Shown piece by piece: positions 31,687 through 41,901 of a DNA stretch of 43,416 bases. The notes under the pieces were generated by a model. The model was not told the DNA's origin, made no database searches, and was given only the letters and a program-made list of their open reading frames with translations. Each line of letters starts with the position of its first letter. The first letter of the stretch is position 1. This DNA comes from Gnetum montanum (lineage: Eukaryota; Streptophyta; Gnetopsida; Gnetales; Gnetaceae): the NCBI GenBank assembly GCA_015680685.1, contig MNCI01003389.1:1-43416 (forward strand), written 5' to 3'. The translations under genes and the position numbers were made by a program.

Positions 31687-33660
31687 TTTGTAATCATAAC
31701 ATGACCATGGATTATCACTTAATGTGTAACTTTGAAACATTGGGAATACTTTATCTCTTAGGGTAGATACACTTGGCTAAGTTGTGATCATGGCCTGGTT
31801 GATTATTTTAATATTATTTTAAAGCTAATAAATAATTGTAACTTTACCATAGTTTGTTGAAAGGGTTAAACTCTTAAAAATTGATGGTTTAATATTATTT
31901 TATTTATTAATCCTTTGAAAGTGTTAGACAAATCTTGAAAACTTTTTGTGAGAAACCTTAAGGTTTTTGGCCCCCATAAGTAAGAGCTTATCTCTAGTAG
32001 CTATAAAATCAAAAAACGGACTGATTTGGACAAACAATGTGAAAGTTATAGCCTTTAGAAGGTTTTGGGCTCTAAAAAATTGCAAAAGCTCCCTTCTTAT
32101 TTTAAAGAAAATGAAAAAAATATTTCAAAGTCTTTGGAAATATTTATAGAATTTTGGGCTGCATCAATGAGGCCTAGTTGATGAGGTTGATTCAATGCAT
32201 CTATTGACCATCATTGACTTTGTCAAAGATAATGAAAAACAAAGAGTTTTTGAACGAAATTTGGGTCAAATAAAAGCCTGAAAATCCAATATGAAAATAT
32301 TAGAAGAGGGTTTTAAAGTTTAGAAAATTGAGAAATGATTTGAGAATGACATTTTATGAAGAAGAATGCCTTAAGGAGCACATAGTTGGATGCACGATGG
32401 GGTGAACGAAAGATTTTGATTACAACAATGTCTAAGGGTAAGGAAATTACTTGAACAAACCACAAGATATGTAAGTGGGTCCTCCCCATAGCATAAATTG
32501 CTCTTTTTTACTTTACATAATCTCAACTAAGGAGTTCGTAGGGCCCATTGTTGATTAATGGTTATGAAACATTAAGGATCAACCCATAGAATCTATGTAA
32601 GAATTTCAAGACATCAAACTAAGACATGAAACAAAAACATAAAATTAGTAGTGAGGTGAGTTATGGAGAGCATAGATGGATGAGAGAGAGAATGAAATAG
32701 ATGTCCCAATCATGGTCATATGAAGTCCCTTGTGAGAGTCATGGTTAAGTGATCCAATAAAGTCCAACCTTAGTCTAGATCAAAACCAACCACTTTTAGT
32801 AACTTCACATCATCACTCTAGGGTTGGTCTACCTTCTTGAGATACAAGAATGCTCCCATGAATAACCATCATTCCTTATTTGAGAAGAAAAGAGAAGCAA
32901 GAAGTGAGAAAGGGCCTTAGTTAGAGAGGACCTTTAGGCATCAGTAACATGTCTTTCTAGTCCCATAACCAATGCTTATAACTCGTTTATTTTGTCTAAG
33001 GGGTGTGCTTTAAATTCTCATAATTTTTCATTATTATTTTTTTATTATTATTTTATTCTTTTTCTTGGATGGGATCCATATCATAAAAAGACTTATTCAA
33101 CTTCCTATTATTATTGGTTGACATGGAATGGTAATAAATCCTTGAAAAACACACTTACACTTAAGATAGTAGAGAGGTACAAAGATAATTAAATCCCCTT
33201 AAAGCCACACCTTTTTCAAACCCTTGAATCTTTTTCAAGCTTGAAAACTACCAAGGCCACAAGTTCATTAAGGTTTTATTAATGAAAAAGGGACCTCATA
33301 TTCCTAAAACAAGAAAAACCATAAAGTTTGTGGATGGGTGGATGATGTGGACTCATTGCCTATCTCAAGAAAATAGAAACCAATCTTAGTTATCGGTTAT
33401 CAAAATTCAGAAATAGAAGCTTGACACTAGCAAACAAAAATATTAAGTATAAATCACCATAGCAATGACTACAACACCACTGTGTCCTGTTGGCAATAAA
33501 GCACTTTATTAGCAAGAATAATGACACCAAAATAGAATAAAAGATAAAACATACTAACGATGTTGTAAAACAAAAGTTTGGAAAAATACCAAAGTGTAAA
33601 AAAAAAAAGGTATAAAAATAAAGAAAGTGTAAAATAAAAAAAATTAGGAAAACCGAAGGA
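31687..33660 (-). other. E4 non-coding region between integrase and accessory ORF
   Basis: Colinear with E1, E2 and E6: TGGCTAAGTTGTGATCATGG near 31773, GTGGGTCCTCCCCATAG near 32475, GAGAAAGGGCCTTAG near 32907, one TAAGGGGTGTGCTTTAAATT unit near 32997, and an A-rich tract 33500-33660. No supported coding sequence. Confidence 0.7.
32130..32235 (-). promoter_or_regulatory. Internal U3-like promoter candidate of E4
   Basis: CTATAAATA on the minus strand at 32141-32149, about 455 bp upstream of the accessory ORF start at 31686. This is nearly the same spacing as in E1. Flanking words (CATCAATGAGGCC, TTGATGAGG, GATTCAATGCATC) resemble the TTGATG/GATGCAT words of the LTR U3 at 6890-6990 and 39420-39520. 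Confidence 0.5.
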
Positions 33661-33663
33661 GCC

Positions 33664-33840
33664 ATTTTACATGTTTAGCACAGATGGCCATCTCCCCAAA
33701 CATGTAAAATGACCATCAGTGCTAAACATGTAAACCTAATCAATTCTCATCTAGCACGTTAATCGATGAAATAAATTAGTGGACATCCCTAAGGAGCATA
33801 GATGTGAACCTAATCAATTTTCATCTAGCACGTTAAGGTT
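33664..33840. repeat. Inverted repeat plus ~73-bp direct duplication
   Basis: Arms TTTACATGTTTAGCACAGATGG (from ~33666) and its near-perfect complement ending at ~33734, with a short loop. Directly after, AACCTAATCAATT.TCATCTAGCACG appears twice (33733 and 33807). About 400 bp of integrase C-terminal sequence expected here (compare 18280-18640) is missing. Confidence 0.75.
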
Positions 33841-34760
33841 GATTAATCATTCTCTTTGTGCTAGACTCAGATCAAGATTTAGGTCACATGTTGTTAAAAG
33901 CTTACAAAGCTCAAATTGAATAGGAAGTATTGGTAGTTTTCCATACACCAACTCATAGGAAGAGTAGCTAATAGGGAATTTCCATGTTGAGTAATAGGCT
34001 TAGAGGACATTGTTAAGTTTTGTTTTATAGTCCCTCCTATATTTGCTAATAGTTCTTGTTAAGATCTTTGTGATCTTCCTATTAGTAAGCTTTGCTTGAC
34101 CATTGGCTTGGGGGTTGATAGGGTGTTATTAATTTATGTTCAACCCCCAAGCATTGCATGAGCTTGTGAAAAGTGATGCCTATGAAATTGGTTCCATTGT
34201 CAAAGATTAGTACATATGGCACCCCAAACCTATTTACAACATTTTGTTGTACAAACCTCATAGCAGTAAATGATGTACAATTGATGATAGCTACTACTTC
34301 TACCTATTTTTTTAGTAATTAATGGAAAAATTATGTACACCTTTGTATTTGATATGGGCATGATGGGACCCATGAAGTTGATGTCCCATATGTTAAATGG
34401 TTATAGTGGTTGAATCTATTGTTGGGGTTCCTCCATTCATGCAGTCATCCCACCATCTCTTTAACAAGGTTCACAAGAGCGAAAAAATTAGTGGACATCC
34501 CTGAAGATGGTTAGCCAATAATACCCTGCCATCAAGATCTTAATGGACATGCATCTCCCAACATAGTGGCCCCCACAAGGACCCTTGTGAACATCTTGGA
34601 GAACACATAGTTGATCAACATTAGGTAACACCAATGAACTAGGCCATCAGTGAACACCTTGTAAAGGTGTTCATTGATTTCCATGAAGTGTTGGGCCTAA
34701 TGTAGAGATTGTTGTTTCTTTCTATAGTTTAGATCTTGTGGCATCTCTTGACTGAGAAGA
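33735..34760 (-). pseudogene. Integrase of E4
   Basis: C-terminal part truncated by the rearrangement on its left. Around 34200 it reads NRFGVPYVLIFDNGTNF, keeping the second catalytic Asp, but the Glu position near 34090 reads Lys (QAKLTNRK). Zinc-binding N-terminal region near 34560-34620 is recognisable by colinearity with E2. Stops and frameshifts throughout. Confidence 0.8.
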
Positions 34761-35330
34761 TAAGTGAGGATGCCATCATACCATTTTGGTTCTATGGCCA
34801 CTTGTTCATTTATTACACTAGTAAAGAGGAGTTCATCAGAAAATTGATCAAAGAGCAGGCTCTCCTCTTTGTTATCCTATCATAACCGAGACAAGTGATC
34901 GGTGACCACATTCTTAATTCTCTTTCAATCTATCATTGTAAGATTTAACACCTACAAGATCAATAGCCACCATATGACACAAGGACTCATTGTTGGTTTG
35001 TTCATGAGGTAGCAAATGACACTATGATCAATGTGCACAAACACTTTGTATCCAAGCACATAGTGCCTAAACCTTTCTAGAGCATACATCACTACCATTA
35101 ATTCTTTCTCTATTGTGATGTAATTCAACTATGCACCCACAATGCTTTAACTTGTGCAGTGGATGTAATATGGACATATCTTGTCATCTAACTACATAAG
35201 CATGTCTCTCAAAGCATAATTTGATGTGCCTGTCAGGATATGAAATGATCTGGACCAATCAAGTGCTCATAGAATTGGAGTCTCTACAAGCTTCTATTTG
35301 AGAATCTAGAATGCATTTTCTCATTCTTTG
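34760..35330 (-). pseudogene. RNase H domain of E4
   Basis: Colinear with E2 19600-20200 (e.g. the HTNHSA-equivalent at 35010-35050 reads VCAH.DHSVICYL, and the CTSQ..LNYI equivalent lies near 35110-35160). No frame longer than a few dozen codons. Confidence 0.65.
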
Positions 35331-36150
35331 TTCTAGATGAATGAAGCATATTTCTTTGTTAGCTCGACCAACAATTTTGCCATATTAGAGAAATTTTCTA
35401 TGAATCACCTAGTAGTAGCCAGTGTGTCCAAGGAATGACTGAACATATTTAATGATTTCAAATTGGCAAGTTATTCCTTAGATGACTCTTACCTTTTCAA
35501 GGTCCACCTTAATCCTTGCTTGAGAAATTCTATGCTCCAATATAGTGCCCTCCTAAAAAATCAAATGGCTTTTCTACCAATTGAACTAAAGATTTATCTC
35601 CACCACATATTTTAAGCACTTCTCAAGGTAAGGATTCTATGAAGACTTCTAGCCCGTAACCAATTTGTTGCTAAAAATGCTTATGACCAAGCATTGGAAT
35701 GTTGTAGGAGCATTGCACAAACCAAAAGGCATCTTTTGATATGCAAAAGTTCCCCATGGACTCATGAATTTCGTTTTGGCCTAATCCTCTAACGCAATTT
35801 GGATTAGGTTACCATAACCATCCTGAAATTTCTAATAACAATGCCTAGATATAGTGTCTAACACTTGATCCACAAATGGTAATGGAAAATGGTATTTGAA
35901 TGTTATCATATTCAATAGCTGAAAGTCGATGCAAACCCACCACTTGCCACCTTTCTTTGGCATAATCGCGAGTGGACTAACCCACTCATTATTTTTAATG
36001 GAATAAATTAACCACACCTTGAGGAGTTGTTCGATTTCCTCTTTGATAATCTACTTCAATTTTGGGTTCAACCATTGCTATAGTGGCCTCTTTATCTTCA
36101 TGATTGGATTAGTGTAGATATGATGCTAGTATATCCTAGGATCAATCCCT
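35330..36150 (-). pseudogene. Reverse transcriptase of E4
   Basis: The 61-aa frame at 35832-36017 reads WVSPLAIMPKKGGKWWVCID and FPLPFVDQVLDTISRH, the N-terminal RT fingers/palm region matching E2. The active-site segment near 35640-35660 reads VFIES rather than FMDDF. Further left the thumb equivalent is scrambled by indels. Confidence 0.85.
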
Positions 36151-37000
36151 GTGAGTTCAAGATATGACCAAGAAAAGGCTATTGGCCATTTTTTGACCAC
36201 CTTCAATAGCATTTGTTTCTGTTTAAGAGTAATATTGGCATTGATGATTATTGGCTCGTCATTTGTCAAAAATGCATACTCCATGCTGGTAGGTAGAGTT
36301 TTCAACTCTAAGGGCTCTTATTTAAAATTTTTAAGGATTTTTAACTCTCCCCAATTGGTATCATCATTTCCATCATCAAAGAGTTGGTGATAAACTTGCT
36401 CTAGTTCATCCATGCTTTCAATATATGCACATGTTAGACTCTTAGTGGGCTCCATGCAAAATGTGCAACTTTTAGGATCAACTGTTAGTCATTGGGTGCC
36501 CTCCTATTTTGTGGCTACTACATACATGCACCTTTGGATTTCAAATATATCTGCATACAATCTTCATGTTTTGATGGATGTGCTCTTAATTTACCAAAGT
36601 TTCTGCACACAGTTGCACTTAGTATCTTTATACATGATGCTTGGAACTTGATTCTTCTTGATCTTTCCAAATTTATTCTCCTTAGAAATTTTCAAGGAAA
36701 TATCTCTTATGTTCACTTTTGCATCAATAGTGCTCAACCAAGTCCCTTCCCATAATGATTGGGAAGTCCCCCTTAAAATTGTCAACTTCGATTACCAAAA
36801 ATTGGTAAGATAAGACCACCCCTAGATAATGGTCATAATATCTTCTACCAACTCCAATGGAATAGTGATGGACTAATTTTCCAATTCTAAATGAATGTTA
36901 CTCTTCTTAAGAGAAGACATGTTCCAAGCATTATACATTTTGTGAGAAATCAAATTAACTCCAAAACCTAAGTTAAGAAGATCATTGCATGGCTCATTCA
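36150..37000 (-). pseudogene. Protease region of E4
   Basis: Frame 36591-36785 covers the part after the flap (GTWLSTIDAKVNIRDISLKI). The active-site loop reads DLLNLGFGVNLISHKMY, with NLG at 36966-36974 in place of D-[ST]-G. The linker towards RT (36150-36560) is colinear with E2 and E5. Confidence 0.8.
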
Positions 37001-39180
37001 CAACAATCTATAAATAGATGAGAGTACTTCCAGGATCATATCTTTTCATAAAAATGTCTCCAACCTTGATCCAATTAGATATAGCATGGGTTAACATAAC
37101 TATGTGGATATTGAGAGGCATTTGGTTTGAAGGGCTCTTGAAAGGAATGGATGCAAAGGATGAAGGAGATATAGGGTGAAAAACGACACAAGTAGGTGAG
37201 GGTTTAGTAGGGCTATTGGTTCAAAAAAATAATCTTTTACAAAATCCTAGTTCCAAACCACTTAGTTGAGGAGCCGGTTGTAAGTTAATAGCCCTGATAA
37301 CATTAAGTTGTTGTGGCTAGATTGGAAGCTTACCCTACATGGATGAAGCAAGTGGTAATTGGGGTGAGGGTGGAGGAGCATGTGTTGAAGGATGAGGAGG
37401 GTTATAGGGATATGGGCTTTTCCCTCTAGTAGATGGAGAATGGGTTCCGTAATACTCAAGAGTGTAGTAGTGATGCTGAAAAGAAGTGTGACTAGAAGAG
37501 GCACGTGAAGACATTGGTTGTTGAATATAGTACCCATATGGATTTGGCTACCTATAAGGGTATTTCTACCTTAGTGGTGGCATCTCCCATGACTAAGGAT
37601 ATTGCCACTACTAGTACTACTCATATGGTGTTGGTGGAGCTCCACTTGGATAATAAGCTTATTGTTGTTGGTGGAACTACCTTGGATTACCTTAAGGATA
37701 AGGAAATCTTTTGGATACTTACCTTCTTGCTAGTCTAGGATTCGGCGTGTACACCCTAGCCTCCTGTAAGTGTGACACAAAAAGAAAAAATTCTTTAGGA
37801 TGTTCATATTGGTAGATGTCACACCCATCATCATCATGTGAACTTCTTCTACTATAGTAGCTTTGCACTTACCCCTTTAGTAGGCATGTTCAACTTCTTT
37901 CCACCTCCTTTGGGTATGATTATTACTTTGCTCACTTGATTCTTCTATGGTCTTTAGAGAAATTTAGAATTTTTCATCAAATGAATCCCACATTTTATCT
38001 ACCTTGGAAAAAATTTTAAACATGGATTTTTGGATTGCCAAGGTCTTTCTATTTACCATCTCATCAAGTGGTGATTCCTCCTTGTTGTCACAAAATCAAA
38101 CCTCCTTTTTTCTAATAGAAGGATCCTTGTTATATTCCTTTACACATTCCCATTTTCTCAACTCTCTTTCTTCTTTTGCTACCTACTCTATTAGCCTTTG
38201 GATCTGATGGGCTCTTAATTCTAATAGTCTTCCTTGGACATAAATCCCAAGAGTTCTTTTCGTTTCTAATTTGAATCTATCTATGATGTGGCAAAGTTGT
38301 TCCCGCTGAGAATAACCATGGCTAGGGCATTGGTGTATGAGAGAATAGTATCCACCCATGGTGGCATCCAAGGGTTCATGTGTTTCTTTCTTCTATCTTT
38401 GGATCTACCTTCTCAAATTATACACTTAGGAGTACATCTAATATTTATCATTGAATAGCTTTAGCATTATACTCCACCTACAGATGGATTTTGGTTCCAA
38501 GGACTAATACCAACTTTTGGCTTCCTTGATGAGTGTCCTAGGAAATAGCTTTAATTTCTGCCAATTATTTTCAATATTTTGTAAGGCACAAGCATCATGA
38601 AATGCTTGAGTATGTGTTTGTAGATCATAGTTATATCCCCCTCCATATCTAGAAATATTGTTCATGTCAAGTCACTTAATCCAACTATCTTTCACATGCC
38701 TAGTTGGAATTTGTTTTTCCTTCACAATGTTCGACATGCTTTGAGTGCCTAGCAAGGGCTCATCATCATCATTATTTCGATGATGCCTATGATTTTCTCT
38801 TCTTCGCCTTCATTCATGGTGGTCTCTATGGTTATCATTGTCTTGCTATTCACCTTCATCATGATTTTTCTTTCTATAGCATCTATCAAAACTAGAAGAG
38901 GAAGAAGAAGATACACATAAAGAGAGCAAAGAGAAAGGAGGACTTACACCACCATGGTATTTTCCACCTTTTCTACACTTTTCACGGCCATGTTCATCAA
39001 CTTTCTTATCATCTTGATGCTTACTTAAGCCCTTACTTTAAATCCCACTTTTGCCTGAACCTAGATTGTTGATAGTGGATTATAGCTTCAATTTCAAGCC
39101 CCCATCACCAATATTAAGGGATGAAGATTCTTCATGTTGAGAAGCCCCAATGGGAGGTTCCTCATTGTCAGTTTTGTTGA
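37000..39180 (-). pseudogene. Gag of E4
   Basis: The 62-aa frame at 38183-38371 reads CPSHGYSQREQLCHIIDRF and RRTLGIY-like sequence, a conserved gag C-terminal capsid segment also seen in E2. Near 38520-38570 the NWQKLKLFPRTLIKEAK equivalent is readable. The Cys motif at about 37755-37775 reads C-H-T-Y-x4-C. Ser/Glu/Asp-rich low-complexity part at 38890-38940. The extreme N-terminus and leader are missing, deleted together with the PBS. Confidence 0.75.
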
Positions 39181-39524
39181 GCATAAATAAATAATCTATT
39201 TCAAAGTTCTACAAGGTTTATCAAAAAGCTCATATTTATTGCCACACACACTGCTATGCTCAGGTACAACAGTGCTTGAATAAAGATACGTACACTCTTG
39301 ACTCCTACTGCAAGCACTTAGAACAATATTCTAACTTCCAAATGATAAAACTACAAGAGCTCCACTACAACTATGACAAGACATGTCATAAACATGGTAG
39401 GTAAGCACGTATTTATAGGAAAAATAGACACTAAGTCGATGGGGCCATGTCAACACATCAAATCATGCATTTACAGGGCCTAGAGCATGAGGCCCAATTG
39501 ACGTAGCCAATCTATGATTCATCA
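39181..39524 (-). repeat. Partial 5' LTR of E4
   Basis: Aligns with the right-hand ~360 bp of the other LTRs: CTACTGCAAGCACTT (compare CTACTGTGGGCACTT), TATA motif CTATAAATA (minus) at 39410-39418, and end TCTATGATTCATCA. The U3 words match those of 6880-6998, so the two may be the pair of one element. About 500 bp of the PBS-side LTR plus the PBS are deleted. Confidence 0.8.
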
Positions 39525-40330
39525 CAACACATCTTTTCAAAACTTTCTCTAGATGATTCAAAGCTTACTTAAAGTTAAATCCATAGGTAGAAAAATCATC
39601 CATAAATATCTGAACTTTATTAGTGATCTATTTTTAGAAGATGCTAAATATAAGTCTCTAGAATGTTTTTGGAGTATTACACAAGCCAAATGGCATTTGC
39701 CTATATGCAAACATCCCCTATGGGTTTGTGAATGTTATCTTTTCTTGATCTATAAGTGTGATACATATTTGGTTGTATCCACTATATCAATTCAGAAAGT
39801 TGTAATACTGGTACCACATGATAGTATCTAGAACTTGATCAACAAATGTCAAAAGTGAATGGTCCTTGAATGTTGCCATATTCAACAATTAAAAATCTAT
39901 ACATGCCCTTCACTTACCTTCCTTCTTTGGGACAATGACTAATGGGATAACCCATTTACTGTCTATAATAGGTAGATGAATCCTATTTTTAGTAGCTTCT
40001 CTAATTCTTATTTGACAACTTCTTTAAGTTTTAATTTTAATCTTCATTGAGGTTAATGATGTTGCTTAACAACTAGACCTATGTAGATATGATGTTAACA
40101 AATTCATGGATTAATGCTTTTGATTTTATCATTAGACCATGCAAATGTAGTTGGTCATTTGTTTACCACGTCCAATAATCTTCTTTTTGTTCCTTGTTAA
40201 GATTGATATTTATAATAACCAAGTTTTTGTTATTTAAAAAATCATATTTAAGTGCATTTGGTAAGACTTTTAGTTCTAGAAATTTTGGTTCCTACTTATC
40301 TCATATCTCTAATTCTTCCCATTTAACATT
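39525..40330 (-). pseudogene. Reverse transcriptase remnant of E5
   Basis: Highly degenerate RT, colinear with E2 20440-21250. It retains FMDDFSTYG with both active-site Asp codons (39595-39600), the only copy here that does. Right of that, the equivalents of the RQMP.GLCN..TFQR block and of the WM.INFR block can be traced with many indels. Starts abruptly at the LTR end of E4. Could be the continuation of E0, which stops in integrase at 6150; about 1.07 kb would then be lost. Confidence 0.75.
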
Positions 40331-40711
40331 TTATTCTTATTAAAATTTATTATAGGAAAGTTGTCTTCGTAGATGCTCCTCTTATCAGTTTCTTCTACAT
40401 AGGCACTTGTAATCTTGTTAACTACTTCCATGCATATATTTGATTCAAATTCTTCTTCATTGTTTAGCCACTAAGTGCTTTCTTGTTTTGTGGTTGCTAC
40501 ATATAGGCACCATTATATACACATTTTGATACATTGTTTGCATGTTCAGATGATATATTATCTTATTATCTAGACTTTCTGCACCCAATTTCCCTTGTTA
40601 TCACTATATGTGATACATGCATCTTTAGATGGTTTTCATCTTGGTTACCAAAAAATTACATTTTATGCTCAAAACTAGTTGTACCCATTCCACCTTTACT
40701 AATAAACATGG
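40330..40711 (-). pseudogene. PR-upstream linker remnant of E5
   Basis: Contains TTTCTTGTTTTGTGGTTGCTACATATAGGCACC-like sequence (near 40478), matching 21368-21400 in E2 and 36508-36535 in E4. Cut at 40712 by the LTR of E6. Confidence 0.6.
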
Positions 40712-41512
40712 TGATGAGTGGTGAGGTACCCCTATGCTCAACCATACGAATACAAGTGTTTCACGTACGATTCGGTCAAATTCCAAGGACTAAGTGCCTA
40801 TGTGCCTTTGTGGAACAAGGATGGGTTGGTTGATTGTTGTCTTCCCAAACTTACTTGTATGTCACGATTGTATGGTTAAGTAAGCTTGAGGCATATGATT
40901 TTTATAGCTCTTATGTTTTTATGTCCTGCTACTAATAAGTGAGGAGAGAGAGAGAGAGATAACTAAGTGACTAATTTAACTTAACTACTGATTAACTAGG
41001 CTTTAAACTAATCCTAACACTAGTATCTATTCTCACTTGCCGTACACATATTGAACCAGTGCAACACTACTGAGATTACCAAACACTAATCGTTACTAGA
41101 TTACCAAGTGTTACACACATCCTCAGAATGATCGTACTATGTGTGCTAATAACAAAAATGTAAAGTGCATAAAATAAAATAAAATAAATGCAAAAGAAAA
41201 TAAAATAAAGAAAATGAGTAAGAAAACAAATCTCAAGTGCTGCAAGGATGAATCGAAGAGCTCATCTTTATTGCCATACACAAGGTATGCTCAGGTACAC
41301 AATGCTCGAATAAAGATCCATCTACACTTCGACCTCCTACTGTGGGCACTTGGAAAGTACTCTACAATAGTTTCACTACTTAACTGCTACAATACATTCT
41401 CTTGACTCCTTCTTCTGAATTACTCCCTATTATGCACTTGGGCACTATATTTATAGGCCTAGGAGTAACCCACAAATAACCACTCTAATTATTAGAGTAC
41501 CCGCTCACATCA
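40712..41512 (-). repeat. 3' LTR of E6, 801 bp
   Basis: Starts TGATGAGTGGTG and ends CGCTCACATCA; TATA motif CTATAAATA (minus) at 41448-41456. U3 is short and lacks the GATATC or TTGATG arrays, which accounts for its lesser length. A GA run lies at 40942-40961. PPT on its right makes it a 3' LTR; the body continues off the right edge. Confidence 0.9.
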
Positions 41513-41522
41513 TACCCCCATG
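41513..41522 (-). promoter_or_regulatory. Polypurine tract of E6
   Basis: Minus strand CATGGGGGTA immediately before the LTR, as in E1 and E2. Confidence 0.8.
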
Positions 41523-41901
41523 ACAAAATGAAAAGTCGTCCTCGAGTTCCTTACAAAATATTGGGAAGGTATGGGATTATTAACTAATTGACAACTGATG
41601 GTGGAATGGTATGACAAACTCAACGTGCTTAGTGAATGGATCAATAAGCATATTACAACATTAGTGTTCATGACCATTTTGGTGAACACTCGTACACAAA
41701 TGACATCCAAGCCTTTATTTGGTAGATTGTACAGAAAGAGAAAGAAAGAAAATGAAGCATGTTGCCGTCAATGCTAAGATTGCGCCTTTTGTTGTTTATC
41801 CATAGCCACATCACTAGACTTTCTCTTTTCGTAAATGCTCCAGTTCTAGTCCATGCTGAGTGCTTCCTCCAAGCCCAGTCCATTGTTTGTATGATCAACA
41901 T
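41523..41901 (-). CDS. Short ORF next to PPT in E6 (doubtful)
   Basis: Frames 41668-41901 (77 aa) and 41510-41710 overlap. The first has a hydrophobic stretch (MLHFLSFSFCTIYQIKAW) and aligns loosely with the E2 frame near 16440-16560. Only ~400 bp separate PPT and the shared GGCTAAGTTGTGGTTATGG block (41983), so there is no room for the accessory ORF. Probably non-coding 3' sequence, but its presence in two elements is noted. Confidence 0.25.

Noticed and set aside
33390-33665. 91-aa minus ORF with hydrophobic composition
   Set aside because: Same low-complexity tract downstream of integrase in E4; no conservation of residues.
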